Source: Undaria pinnatifida (taxonomy: Eukaryota; Sar; Phaeophyceae; Laminariales; Alariaceae). From it: 64,000 nucleotides of DNA. Positions 42,398-54,509 of this stretch are shown in pieces; position 1 is the stretch's first letter, and every line of letters starts with the position of its first letter. The stretch spans positions 22,507,108-22,571,107 of the forward strand of contig JABAKD010000023.1 of assembly GCA_012845835.1 (NCBI GenBank), written 5' to 3'. The position numbers and the translations under genes are program-made. A model generated the notes under the pieces. It had not been told where the DNA came from and made no database searches. It saw nothing but the letters and a program-made list of their open reading frames with translations.

Positions 42398-44576
42398 GCA
42401 ACGCTTCCTGGAGAAGGTGACATCCCGTGGTGTAGTTTGGTACTCCTGTGACCAAAACGTACAGGGGGATCCTGACTCCTGCCCCTTCACCGCGAACAAG
42501 TTTCGGCCCGAGCGCGACTCGACCAAGAAGCAGTCCAAGCTTATCTGTGTGGTCTGCATCCTCCCGGTCAACGGCGCCATCTCCATCGGAAAGAAGCTTG
42601 ACGGGGAGGTCGACGACGACGGCAAGCCAAGTAAGTATGGTATTTTTGCCCTTTCGTTTCTTTCCTTGGTATTTTTGCTATCGTATAATAGCACAGTCGA
42701 TACAACAGCAGTACAGCGCTTTTGCCCGGGGTTTTATTGCGCTGCTGTTGGATTGCCTGCCGGGTGTGATCATTTGATGCCTTGCATCCTTCCACCGTCC
42801 AGCCGTGTCTGCATGCCGACGTGCTGTCCCATTCTTTCAGCGCCCTCTGAGGGTATGTTGCCAAACCGCACGACTGCTACTCTGTTGAGCGCCTACTTTT
42901 GATTGGTGTTTACTGCCTTCTTTTCCCCTACTGGTGTTTACTGGCTTTTTTCCCCAACTTTTCATTCCTACGATCGTATTTGTTTTTCGTCTCACTTCTG
43001 CAGCCTTGCGCCCTACTGCTGTTGTAGTGTAAGTCGCCCCGTGCGTGACTCGTCTGATCCTCGCATCATTTCCTCGTCCTGCGTTGTCCGCCTGCCAGCG
43101 TGTGTGCCCTCCTTTGAGCGTATTATTCTGTGTGCTGTATGTACCGACGGTATGGCGAACGTTTATTCCTTTGCGAAAACGCCCTGCTGCGATTTCACTG
43201 GCTTTGTTCCGCTTTTACCTGCTTTTTTTTTACGTTTACTCGTAGGGCGTCCGTCTCTTTTCTGCTCTGTAATCGCATCCTTTCGTCGTCCTTCCGGGTT
43301 AGCCTGCGTATATGTTTCTTCGGCACCATCACAAGCCCTCTTTCGTGTCGTATCAAAGGCACGTTGAAATTAAAACACTTGCCAACCCGTGTTAACTGTT
43401 GCTGTATTTGTTTCTTTTTCAGGGGACTCATACTTGCTTTATTTCCCGCGTCCGTCTCGTTTTTGCTTTTTTCTCGTGTCTGTCTCGTTTTTTGCTTTCC
43501 GTCCGTATACTTGATTCAAAGAGTACGAGAACTTGCACGTACACTTCGAGGACTGCGCTGGCCGGAGGGTCACGAACGCTTCCGGGGAGGAAGTTTTCAC
43601 CAGCGGGACCTCGGCCACAGAAGACCTCATCGGAGTGAGCGACAATTGCCTGTGTCCAACTGCATCTTTCGCACGAGTATATTTATAAACGCCTGTGTTC
43701 TACATGATGTAACACATATTGCTCACAGCTGTTGTTTTTTTTAATTTTTCTAATATTATAAAAAATGAAAATACACTCCAGCTGTGAGATCGAAGATTTC
43801 GTCGAAACTCATCTTTGCAAGCTGTGTGTGATACTCCGATCGCGCGCATTACGAGTTGTGTGTCCTCATTAAGGATATAGGTCGGCGACTCCCCTTACAA
43901 CTACAGTGTAGCTATCAGGGTCAACAGGATGATTTTAGCCAGTCTGTGCGCGGAAACTATAAAACCCGTTTCTGAGGGGGACAAAATCTGACAGCTGTGA
44001 AGGGAAATGTATCCTTTTATCAAGTGAATTTTTCTAATATTGTATGCATCTTTCATACGAGTATATTTATCGGTTGAGTCAACACATATTAGATGCATCT
44101 TTCATACGAGTATATATTACTGTTTATAATTTTCCCCTCCCTACGCATGATTTCACACAGGAACTCTGCATATGCTACGACCCAACGCACACGTTCGACC
44201 ACCTCCGCGACGGGTGCACTGGCCAGATCGAGGACGGCCAGCTCGTGGTCAAGGGGTGGGCCAACGCCGACATTCCGGAGCCGTTGCACCTGCGTTGCGC
44301 TAAGCGTCTCTGGGCGAAGAAGGTACGCAGTCATCGTAGATTTCCATCATGCCGCCTTCCGTCTGTTGTGTAGGTCTGGCTCTTTTCTTTATAACATATG
44401 ATCACACTCCTTATTTTTCCTGTGTTGCGCTCTTCCCCATGTTCGTCTTGACAGCGCCAAGAGCTCGTGAACGAGAAGAAGTTCCTGCGCAAGACGGGAG
44501 CCTCCGCGGAAAGTGAGGCGAAGAACCCCTCTGCCTTGGTCCCCTCCGACTTCGCCGACTTTCGAAGATCCAAAAG
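42398..44576 (+). CDS. Accessory spliced gene of unit A, unknown function
   Basis: Exons 42398-42630, 43522-43634, 44161-44322 and 44455-44576 have good splice sites and compatible phases: GGCAAGCCAA/GTAAGT is completed by AG at 43522, ATCGGA/GTGAGC joins GAACTC, and GCGAAGAAG/GTACGC joins CGCCAA. Spliced, about 210 codons are open, including VWYSCDQNVQGDPDSC, KLICVVCILPVNGAISIG, HVHFEDCAGRR, ELCICYDPTHTFDHL and RLWAKKRQELVNEKKF. The Cys pairs could bind zinc. I know no matching family. The last exon ends in phase 2, so a further exon or fusion to RepHel is possible. Both long units keep it, which suggests either function or a captured host gene. Confidence 0.6.
43779..43997 (+). mobile_element. 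MITE of about 219 bp in an accessory-gene intron
   Basis: Ends CAGCTGTGAGAT and, inverted, CAGCTGTCAGAT form an 11-of-12 terminal inverted repeat. The same element occurs at 51297-51511 and, reversed, at 50950-51170 in unit B, and in part near 60995-61045. It has no coding capacity. Confidence 0.65.
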
Positions 44577-44718
44577 GTTAGTCGTTTACCATCTCATATT
44601 TGGCTTTCATTAGCCCTGATACTGGCTTATATTAGCCCTGATACTGGCTTTTCATAGCCCTGATTATTGTCATTCCAACACCGAGTTTTGGTGACCCACT
44701 TTACGTTGCATCCCGCTT

Positions 44719-46448
44719 TTGATGCCAACCCACCTACCTGACCACTTACCTACTGATAACTTTGAAGTTCAAACTCAGTCACGCCATGAAGTTACGCCTG
44801 CTGTAACACGATCTAGAAGCGCGTGTGCTGTTACACAAGATGATCCCCATAGACCTGCTTCCAACTCTACTGAAACCTCTGAAAGCCAATCTCAGCCACG
44901 CCACGCAGTTACGCCTGCTGTCACACGATCCAGATGTGCATGTCCTGTCAGACGAGCTTCTACAAGCGCATGTGCTGTTACACGAGATAAACCCCATAGA
45001 CCACCTTCCAACTCAACTGAACCCTCTGATAGCCAATCTCAGCAACGCCATGAAGTTACGCCTGCTGTCACACGATCCAGAAGTGCTTGTGCTGTAAGGC
45101 GAACTTCCAACACACATGATACCTCTGAACGCCACAGAAAAACTAACGTTGCAGCTAGACGAGCTTCCAAAGCTCGCCGCCGCCGCGCTGCACGTACGGC
45201 CATTCTCGCAGCTAGACGTTTACGTACCCAACCAACACGTCAAGCTGATGACGATTCAGCAATAATTCGCGATCATTTTACACGCATGCGAGCTCCTCGC
45301 CACCCGACCCTTCCACCTCCTGCCTCCAACGCTCCTCTTATTTCCCCGAAAGGTATTCAAGAGTTCAACTCAATGACCCATATTCCAGACTCTAATATTT
45401 TCGAAAACACCGTTCTTACACACGAAGATAACTACGTTTGCCCGCACTGCGGCGCAATGTTGTGGAAAGAAGAACGGAAAAAATAAATACAACTGTTGCA
45501 ATAACGGCGAATATGCGACACACCCTTTACGACCTATTCCTGCTGATGTATGGGATATATTTTACTCTTCGGAATTCAGTCGCAATCAACGAAGGTATAA
45601 CTCTCTGTTCTCTCTCATCGCCCTCGGGGCAGGCAGGAATGGACAAAAGAACATGGACCAACCCACCCCCTTCTTCAATGCTTACTATGCATGGCAAAGC
45701 GTACCATCGAATTTTCGACCTCCAAGAGCAGTACGAAAACCTAACTGTTGGCAACACTGCTCGCCTTTATATATATGACTCCGATTTTACTCAGCTTCTG
45801 TCATGTGCCTCATTTCCCCATCTCAATGTTTCTCTACGGCATTCCTCATGCTGCGAACGCTTGTCTATGACCCTTTTGTAGAAGCTGCTACTGGAATTGT
45901 TCGCCAAATTCCACCCTTACCCCCCCTTTTTACCCCCTTCGTCTTTTCATCCACCATCATTACCGCCTACGCCTTCATGGTCTATTTGCCACGAATTAGG
46001 TGACGGATCTTGCGGATTTCGTGCTCTCGCACGTGCTCTTCTTGGTGACGCTAACCTTCACTCCCAGATTCGACAAGAAATTGTTCAGTACCTCGATGCT
46101 AACCGTCACATGCATACATTTCAAGCAGCAATTACATCTGGCATTGGCATTGAAAACTTGCCCACTCTCGGTGAGCCCCCATGTCTTTACCAATCGTACG
46201 ACCACTACCTTGAGCTCATGTCCAATCCTGCAACCTACATGGGACACCCTGAGATAATCGCTGCTCAGCTACAGTACGGCAGGACAGTGCACGTTTCTTT
46301 CGCTGGATCGCCCCTGCCCATCGTGACAATTGCCTACACCGACACCATCCACCCACTCTTCAACCCAATATCCAAACATTACGACTCGCTAACTATTACC
46401 TTCCCACCATCCGTTGCACTCGCCAATCCTCTTCCAACAGGTGCCTAA
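44719..46448 (+). pseudogene. Internally deleted Helitron RepHel of unit A
   Basis: The N-terminal part has about three copies of a roughly 40-residue repeat (RHEVTPAVTRSRSACAV...) and the Helitron zinc motif VCPHCGAMLWKE. It continues in another frame with YNCCNNGEYATHPL and RYNSLFSLIALGAG. At about 45796 the sequence jumps from the YIYDSDFTQ codons directly to the C-terminal SCASFPHLN region, deleting all Rep and helicase motifs. The OTU domain (DGSCGFRALARAL) is retained in a further frame. Extra bases near 45477 and 45635 shift the frame relative to unit B. It cannot mobilise itself. Confidence 0.85.
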
Positions 46449-48240
46449 GTGCTCCCTACATCGGTGTCCTCCCAACATGTGCTCGCTACTTCGGTGTGCT
46501 ACCGACATGACTTTTCTCTCTACCCTTCGCCTTCCACACTCGGCCCTGTAGCTGGCGATTACTTTTGTAATCCAGTCTTCATTTACATGGGCGTGCTTCC
46601 TACACGACACCCCGCCCTTTCCTTCGCCCTCCGCGCTCGGGCGTATCGACCTTGTGGATTGCCTTCAGCATCCTTATATATGTACATCGTTATTAGTGGT
46701 AGGCGGTGTCAGTGTTCCACTTCGTGTGTTTACACCGTCGTCTTTGTTGCGTAGAGTTTGACTCCTTCCTCCTCGACATTTTAGGTTTATTGTCTTCACT
46801 TCCTTTGTGTTCAGTACTCATGTTTCCGTAAGTAGCCCTTTCATTCTTTTGTGGTGCAGTCCGGTTTGACCTGTTTTTGCCCGCTGCCGCTTCCCTTAGT
46901 TCTGTTGTGTTACGCGGTTGGAAATAGTGTTGCATTCATGCCGTCGTGCACATTGTGTTATTTATCGGATGTACAGCTGTTCTTGCTGTCGTGCTAGTTG
47001 TGCGTTTTTCTCTGGAACCCTTCCCATCCAGTTGTTCTTTGCTCCGTTGCTCGTCGCATCCTTCGTCATCGGTTGCCGCCTTGACACATTTGCTTCCTTC
47101 CCTCCGTTATACTCCAAGCGTAGCCAGTTGCCATTAGTGTGGGCTGGATGATATGCTTTTCGTCCATCCAATACAGCTTTCCTCGCTGTCTTCCTCGTTG
47201 TACCTTTTTTAGTACAACCCTTTACGTGCAGTTTTACGTTGCTCCGTACCTTTTCACACCCATCAAACTCGGTTGCGGCCCTGTCGTCTTCCCCCCCTTC
47301 CGTGGATTTTAGTCCGAGTCCGACCGGTTCGTTTGATGGTGTTGTGTCTAGTGGTTCTTACAATCAGCTTTTCATGCTTTTGTTCCTAGTTGTGCGTTTT
47401 CTGCCTCCCTAGGTTCTAGTCTAGCAAGTTGTCATTAGTCTAGCAAGTTCTCATTAGGGTCGTTGAACATTTTAGTCTAAGTCTAGCCAGTTGTCTTTAG
47501 TGTCGCTTCAACGTTCTTGCCTCGGGTGCTTGCGTTGCTCCGAAGCTCTGGACGTTCATCTAAGTTTTGCCAGTTGTCATTAGTGTGGCTTGAAGATTTT
47601 AGTTTCTAGACAGTTGTCATTAGTGTGGGTTGAACGTTGTTGTCTCAGGTGTTTCAAAACACACAGCTTTTCTTCATGCTGTCGCGCAAGCTTCGCGTTC
47701 CCGGTAATGCTTTCCATTCCGTTGTTCAGTTTTGCCAGCTTGCCGTGATTTCAGTTTCATCCTTCAAGTTGTGCCCCCCCCTTGCATGATTTTTTTTTGC
47801 TAGGAGCATTCTGCTTGCGTCATTCCTTCTTAGCGATGCCTTCCGCATTTCTCTCTTCGTAGCGGTTTCAAGGGGGCTCTCCTTCACGTTAATGCAATAA
47901 ATATTTATTCCCATATCCTTCTCCCTTCACTGGGTTCCATTATTTGCCCATCGCTTCCTTCTCGGTGATGCCTTTCCTCAAACGCTCATCACCTCATTGT
48001 CATGCGTGCCTTAGATTTTCAGTTCCGTACATTCGACGACCGGCGCCGGGCGGACATTTTGTCGGCGCCGACCGCTGCCGTCGTTGCGGGGGCACGCCTC
48101 AGCTATTTATTGCTTTGTTTATGATACGCACCATACGTAGTATATGAATTAACAAACTTCGTCTAACTCTTGGAATTACTTCTTACCCTCTTAATATTTA
48201 CTATCCTGCGCTGCGACCGGCGGCCGTCCAGGCCGCCGGC
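46449..48240 (+). repeat. Long 3' non-coding region of unit A with CAGTTGTCATTAGTGTGG repeats
   Basis: No gene is supported between the OTU stop codon and the 3' hairpin. Diverged repeats of (C/A)AGTTGTCATTAGTGTGG with TTGAA-TTTTAG spacers lie around 47120-47150 and 47415-47640. The same sequence is found in unit B at 57670-59450. The last 115 bases are shared with the short units. Confidence 0.7.
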
Positions 48241-48874
48241 GTAGCCCCTTGTAAATATAATATATATATATTAGTTCGCTTATCACATATGCACATCCTT
48301 ACGTCTGCGGATATCTCCCGCCTCTGACCGCCTTTCCGCGCGGTTTCTTCGCTGAGGCGTGCCCCCGCCTCGCCTGCAACCACCGGCTCAGCTGATCCGC
48401 CCGCTCGGTGCCGTAGCGCGCGCGCGAGGCCTCGACGTCGAGATCTACGACGAGATCTCCGAAAAATCGTGCCCTGTGAGACGTTTGGTGCGTAGTCTGC
48501 ACACAGGGCTAATGTCTTCGCGTTATCTTCTTCGGTACGTGTTCTCTGACCTCCGACACACGGGGGGGGGTCGATTACCTGGCCGGCGCCGCCATTGTAA
48601 AGGCCACTAAGCGAGGTTTGTGCTAGGATCTGGGGAAGAAAAGTTCGTAATCCCCGAGAACACATGCCACCCAGGCGTAGTGGAGAACTGCGAACTCTCA
48701 AAAAATTTGAACCCCCGGTGGTCTACAGCAGCACGTATACATGTACATGATGTACAGCAGTAGCTGAAGCTATGATGAGCCTGCAGCATCACGAAGCTAC
48801 AAATATGGTATATGCACAGCAGCATCACGAAGCTACAAATGGTATATGCAGCTGTGGCCGCGCCTTCCTGCGTA

Positions 48875-51800
48875 GCAACGCTTCCTGGAGAAGGTGACAT
48901 CCCGTGGTGTAGTTTGGTACTCCTGTGACCAAAACGTACAGGGGGATCCTGACTCCTGCCCCTTCACCGCGAACAAGTTTCGGCCCGAGCGCGACTCGAC
49001 CAAGAAGCAGTCCAAGCTTATCTGTGTGGTCTGCATCCTCCCGGTCAACGGCGCCATCTCCATCGGAAATAAGCTTGACGGGGAGGTCGACGACGACGGC
49101 AAGCCAAGTAAGTATGGTATTTTTGCCCTTTCGTTTCTTTCCTCGGTATTTTTGCTATCGTATAATAGCACAGCAGTCGATACAACAGCAGTACAGCGCT
49201 TTTGCCCGGGGTTTTATTGCGCTGCTGTTGGATTGCCTGCCGGGTGTGATCATTTGATGCCTTGCATCCTTCCACCGTCCAGCCGTGTCTGCATGCCGAC
49301 GTGTGTCCCATTCTTTCAGCGCCCTCTGAGGGTATGTTGCCAAACCGCACGACTGCTACTCTGTTGAGCGCCTACTTTTGATTGGTGTTTACTGCCTTCT
49401 TTTCCCCTACTGGTGTTTACTGGTTTTTTCCCCCAACTTTTCATTCCTACGATCGTATTTGTTTTTCGTCTCACTTCTGCAGCCTTGCGCCCTACTGCTG
49501 TAGTGTAAGTCGCCCCGTGCGTGACTCGTCATGATCCTCGCATCATTTCCTCGTCCTGCGTTGTCCGCCTGCCAGCGTGTGTGCCCTCCTTTGAGCGTAT
49601 TATTTTGTGTGCTGTATGTACCGACGGTATGGCGAACGTTTATTCCTTTGCGAAAACGCCCTGCTGCGATTTCACTGGCTTTGTTCCGCTTTTACCTGCT
49701 TTTTTTTTTACGTTTACTCGTAGGGCGTCCGTCTCTTTTCTGCTCTGTAATCGCATCCTTTCGTCGTCCTTCGGGGTTAGCCTGCGTATATGTTTCTTCG
49801 GCACCATCACAGCCCTCTTTCGTGTCGTATCAAAGGCACGTTGAAATTAAAACACTTGCCAACCCGCCTGAATACTACTGCTGTTGCTGTTTTTGTTTCT
49901 TTTTCAGGGGACTCATACTTGCTTTTTTTCCCGCGTCCGTCTCGTTTTTGCTTTTTTCTCGTGTCTGTCTCGTTTTTTGCTTTCCGTCCGTATACTTGAT
50001 CCAAAGAGTACGAGAACTTGCACGTACACTTCGAGGACTGCGCTGGCCGGAGGGTCACGAACGCTTCCGGGGAGGAAGTTTTCACCAGCGGGACCTCGGC
50101 CACAGAAGACCTCATCGGAGTGAGCGACAATTGCCTGTGTCCAACTGCATCTTTCACACGAGTATATTTGTAAACGCCTGTGTTCTACATGATGTAACAC
50201 ATATTGCTCACAGCTGCACCACGCGTATAACAAGCTGATACATATCTTTGATCTCACAGCCGAAGTGTATTTGAATATTATTTGTGACCTAAACCTCCTG
50301 AAAATCCCCCCCCCCCCCTCCCCCCCCCCCTCTTGCTCTCCCTTACTCAAACGCCCCACCAAATATCGAAATCCACCACATTAATAAACACTTCACGCAC
50401 AGGATATCACCTCATTATCTTTCAAGAGCCATCCATGCCGCTGTGTCCCCCCCCCCCCCCCGCCTCGAACGCCCCCTTCTTCCCCATCACCCGCACCTTC
50501 GCCTAGACCTAGCACCACACGTAAAACAAACCCCTCACCTAAAGCCGTCCCCCCCCCCCCCCCCGCCCCCCCCCCCCCCCCGCCCCCACCTCCCACCCTC
50601 CCCCCCCAACCCATCCCAACCCCACCCCCTCGAACACTCCACCCTCTCTTTACTCACTGATTGTACGAATTACCCCAGGATATACATGATAAACTGATGT
50701 ATTATTTCCAAAAATGTCACATTTATCCCCTCAAAATAATGTATAGTTTCCAGGCACATATTGAGCTGCCTCCCCCCCCCCCCCCCCCCCTCCCTCCCGC
50801 CCCCAATAATATACTGGTGCCAAAACCGTCAGATTTATCCCCTCGAAAGGATTTATAGCTTACATGCACAAATTGCCCCTTTCCCCCCCCCCCCCCGCCC
50901 CCCTCCAAACCCGCTCGCTTTTGATCAAAACCAGGCCCCCCTTTCCCTTCACAGCTGTCAGATTTTGTCCCCCTCAGAAACGGGTTTTATAGTTTCCGCG
51001 CACAGACTGACTAAAATCATCCTGTTGACCCTGATAGCTACACTGTAGTTGTAAGGGGAGTCGCCGACCTATATCCTTAATGAGGACACACAACTCGTAA
51101 TGCGCGCGATCGGAGTATCACACACAGCTTGCAAAGATGAGTTTCGACGAAATCTTCGATCTCACAGCTGGAGTGTATTTTAATTTTTATAATATTGCTC
51201 ACAGCTGTTTTATTTTTTATTTTTCTAATATTATAAAAATGCTCACAGCTGTTTTATTTTTTATTTTTCTAATATTATAAAAATGAAAATACACTCCAGC
51301 TGTGAGATCGAAGATTTCGTCGAAACTCATGTTTGCAAGCTGTGTGTGATACTCCGATCGCGCGCATTACGAGTTGTGTGTCCTCAGTATATAGGTCGGC
51401 GACTCCCCTTACAACTACAGTGTAGCTATCAGGGTCAACAGGATGATTTTAGTCAGTCTGTGCGCGGAAACTATAAAACCCGTTTCTGGGGGGGACAAAA
51501 TCTGACAGCTGTGAAGGGAAATGTATCCTTTTATCAAGTGAATTTTTCTAATATTGTATGCATCTTTCATACGAGTATATTTATCGGTTGAGTCAACACA
51601 TATTAGATGCATCTTTCATACGAGTATATATTACTGTTTATAATTTTCCCCTCCCTACGCATGATTTCACACAGGAACTCTGCATATGCTACGACCCAAC
51701 GCACACGTTCGACCACCTCCGCGACGGGTGCACTGGCCAGATCGAGGACGGCCAGCTCGTGGTCAAGGGGTGGGCCAACGCCGACATTCCGGAGCCGTTG

Positions 51801-52090
51801 CACCTGCGTTGCGCTAAGCGTCTCTGGGCGAAGAAGGTACGCAGTCATCGTAGATTTCCATCATGCCGCCTTCCGTCTGTTGTGTAGGTCTGGCTCTTTT
51901 CTTTATAACATATGATCACACTCCTTATTTTTCCTGTGTTGCGCTCTTCCCCATGTTCGTCTTGACAGCGCCAAGAGCTCGTGAACGAGAAGAAGTTCCT
52001 GCGCAAGACGGGAGCCTCCGCGGAAAGTGAGGCGAAGAACCCCTCTGCCTTGGTCCCCTCCGACTTCGCCGACTTTCGAAGATCCAAAAG
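48875..52090 (+). CDS. Accessory spliced gene of unit B
   Basis: Exons 48875-49107, 50007-50119, 51675-51836 and 51969-52090 correspond one to one with those of unit A (42398-44576), with the same donors, acceptors and phases. Coding sequence is almost unchanged; for example, a Lys becomes Asn in the ISIG(K/N)KLDG motif. The third intron has grown to more than 1.5 kb by insertion of MITEs and poly-C sequence while exon frames stayed open. Function is unknown. Confidence 0.6.
50300..50900. repeat. Poly-C tracts
   Basis: Runs of C from 10 to more than 15 bases near 50308-50330, 50447-50462, 50550-50585, 50771-50790 and 50885-50897. A CCAAAA...TTATCCCCTC segment is repeated between some of them. 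Open Pro- or Gly-rich frames here are artefacts. The complementary strand could form G-quadruplexes. Confidence 0.85.
50950..51511. repeat. Head-to-head MITE pair forming a large inverted repeat
   Basis: A reversed copy (50950-51170) and a forward copy (51297-51511) of the CAGCTGTGAGAT MITE are separated by about 126 bases. These contain two copies of GCTCACAGCTGTTTTATTTT. The arms extend slightly beyond the MITE ends (GAGTGTATTTT and its complement). Confidence 0.8.
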
Positions 52091-52232
52091 GTTAGTCGTT
52101 TACCATCTCATATTTGGCTTTCATTAGCCCTGATACTGGCTTATATTAGCCCTGATACTGGCTTTTCATAGCCCTGATTATTGTCATTCCAACACCGAGT
52201 TTTGGTGACCCACTTTACGTTGCATCCCGCTT

Positions 52233-54509
52233 TTGATGCCAACCCACCTACCTGACCACTTACCTACTGATAACTTTGAAGTTCAAACTCAGTCACGCCA
52301 TGAAGTTACGCCTGCTGTAACACGATCTAGAAGCGCGTGTGCTGTTACACAAGATGATCCCCATAGACCTGCTTCCAACTCTACTGAAACCTCTGAAAGC
52401 CAATCTCAGCCACGCCACGCAGTTACGCCTGCTGTCACACGATCCAGATGTGCATGTCCTGTCAGACGAGCTTCTACAAGCGCATGTGCTGTTACACGAG
52501 ATAAACCCCATAGACCACCTTCCAACTCAACTGAACCCTCTGATAGCCAATCTCAGCAACGCCATGAAGTTACGCCTGCTGTCACACGATCCAGAAGTGC
52601 TTGTGCTGTAAGGCGAACTTCCAACACACATGATACCTCTGAACGCCACAGAAAAACTAACGTTGCAGCTAGACGAGCTTCCAAAGCTCGCCGCCGCCGC
52701 GCTGCACGTACGGCCATTCTCGCAGCTAGACGTTTACGTACCCAACCAACACGTCAAGCTGATGACGATTCAGCAATAATTCGCGATCATTTTACACGCA
52801 TGCGAGCTCCTCGCCACCCGACCCTTCCACCTCCTGCCTCCAACGCTCCTCTTATTTCCCCGAAAAGTATTCAAGAGTTCAACTCAATGACCCATATTCC
52901 AGACTCTAATATTTTCGAAAACACCGTTTTTACACACGAAGATAACTACGTTTGCCCGCACTGCGGCGCAATGTTGTGGAAAGAATAACGAAAAAATAAA
53001 TACAACTGTTGCAAAAACGGCGAATATGCGACACACCCTTTACGACCTATTCCTGCTGATGTATGGGATATATTTTACTCTTCGGAATTCAGTCGCAATC
53101 AACGAAGGTATAACTCTCTGTTCTCTTTCATCGCCCTCGGGGCAGGCGGAATGGACAAAAGAACATGGACCAACCCACCCCCTCCTTCAATGCTTACTAT
53201 GCATGGCAAAGCGTACCATCGAATTTTCGACCTCCAAGAGCAGTACGAAAACCTAACTGTTGGCAACACTGCTCGCCTTTATATATATGACTCCGATTTT
53301 ACTCAGCAATCTCAGTCCACACGAATGAATCACAATATTGCGACGTCTTTAAGAAACTACATTACTGGCAACATCCCATGGGCTCATCAGTACAAAGCTG
53401 CTGTTGACACTGTCATTAATTCACCAAACGTCACTTCTGGACCTGCCTTCATAGAGTTCGCAGACGTTAGCAGAGCCAACGATGGACCGGTTATAGGACA
53501 ACCGGTGGCTGCACCCGAAATAGCAGCTTTACTATACCCTTTAGGTCAACGATGCACTTCTACAACACAACCTATTGTTACCTACCCAAAAGACAGCCCA
53601 GATTCTAAACCACGTTTCTTACCCTTATGGAGCAGCGCTATTGAGCCCCTTCAATTCCCGTTCCTCTTCTGTAAAGGAGAGAGTGGCTGGAGTAAGGGCC
53701 ATAAATCTGAAGTTCCGCCTTACAAATCACGAACCATGAATCGCTCGAACACGAAGCATGTTCCATTTCTGTTCTATTGCCGCCAGCGTCTGTTGTGCGA
53801 ACCAGTTTTTAAAACTAATAGCCGCATTGCCCAGGAATGGAGTTGTTCCATGTATTCCCGTTTTGAAGAAGACACACTTACGTTCGTCGAGCGTGACGCC
53901 ATGCAGCAGCGACTGTCGACGTATCGATCCGTTAAAGAATCAACAGCGGCGGACATGCCCGGAAATTTACTGCCAGCGAGTTTTCATGGCTCTCCACTTA
54001 AAAGGAAGAAAAACACAGAAGACGCCCTCGCCGTCGTCAACCGCAAAGGAAAGCCGCATGTCATGTTAACCGTAACTTGCAATCCATTGTGGAGCGAAAT
54101 TGTTGATAATCTCGAACCTAATCAAAGTGCTTCCGATCGCCCGGACCTGTGCTGCCGTGTTTTCAAAATCAAGCTTGGTGAAATTATGAAAGAACTCAAA
54201 AGTGGCAACGTTTTCGGGCCATACGACTACCATATGTATACCATAGAGTTCCAGAAGCGCGGTCTCCCCCATGCACACATTGTCGCCCGATTCAAGGGAG
54301 ATGGTCCTAACACGCCGGACTTAATGGATTCTTGGGTGTGGGCTCAGCTGCCCTCTGCCAGTATAGCGGAAGGCCGCCTACGAGAAAAAGTTCTCAAGTT
54401 CATGGTTCACCGGCATTGCGGCGCAAACAATCCCAATTCTCCATGTATGGAAACTAACCGCCAATCTCGAAGAAAGTACTGCAACAAAATACTACCCTCA
54501 GCCCTTTAG
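52233..54509 (+). pseudogene. Helitron RepHel, N-terminal and Rep part (unit B)
   Basis: Frame broken by a TAA at 52986-52988, where unit A has GAA, then open to 54509. It contains the N-terminal tandem repeats, CPHCGAMLW zinc motif, NCCKNGEYATHPL, the helitron-like N domain (RIFDLQEQYENL), HVMLTVTCNPLWSE and the HUH relaxase motif GLPHAHIVARF (His codons 54270-54272 and 54276-54278). HCGANNPNSPCM follows. A one-base shift around 54483 moves coding to the next frame, which runs on to 57669. The protein would nick and join DNA in rolling-circle transposition; both lesions would block it unless bypassed. Confidence 0.9.

Larger units (their letters stand above)
41771..48252 (+). mobile_element. 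Helitron-like unit A, internally deleted (about 6.5 kb)
   Basis: Starts with an ATAAATA/(TA)n tract and AGTTCGCTTATCACATATGC (41799). Ends with the CGGCGGCC gtcca GGCCGCCG hairpin and CCCCTTGT at 48252, where unit B begins at once. Gene order is an accessory spliced gene (42398-44576), then RepHel (44719-46448) lacking about 3.7 kb, then a long 3' non-coding region. By eye it is nearly identical to unit B outside the deletion, so the duplication is recent. An OTU domain and T/A-rich targets suggest the Helitron2/Helentron branch (inference). Confidence 0.82.

Noticed and set aside
50393..51048. Proline- and glycine-rich frames
   Set aside because: Products of poly-C tracts inside a Helitron intron.
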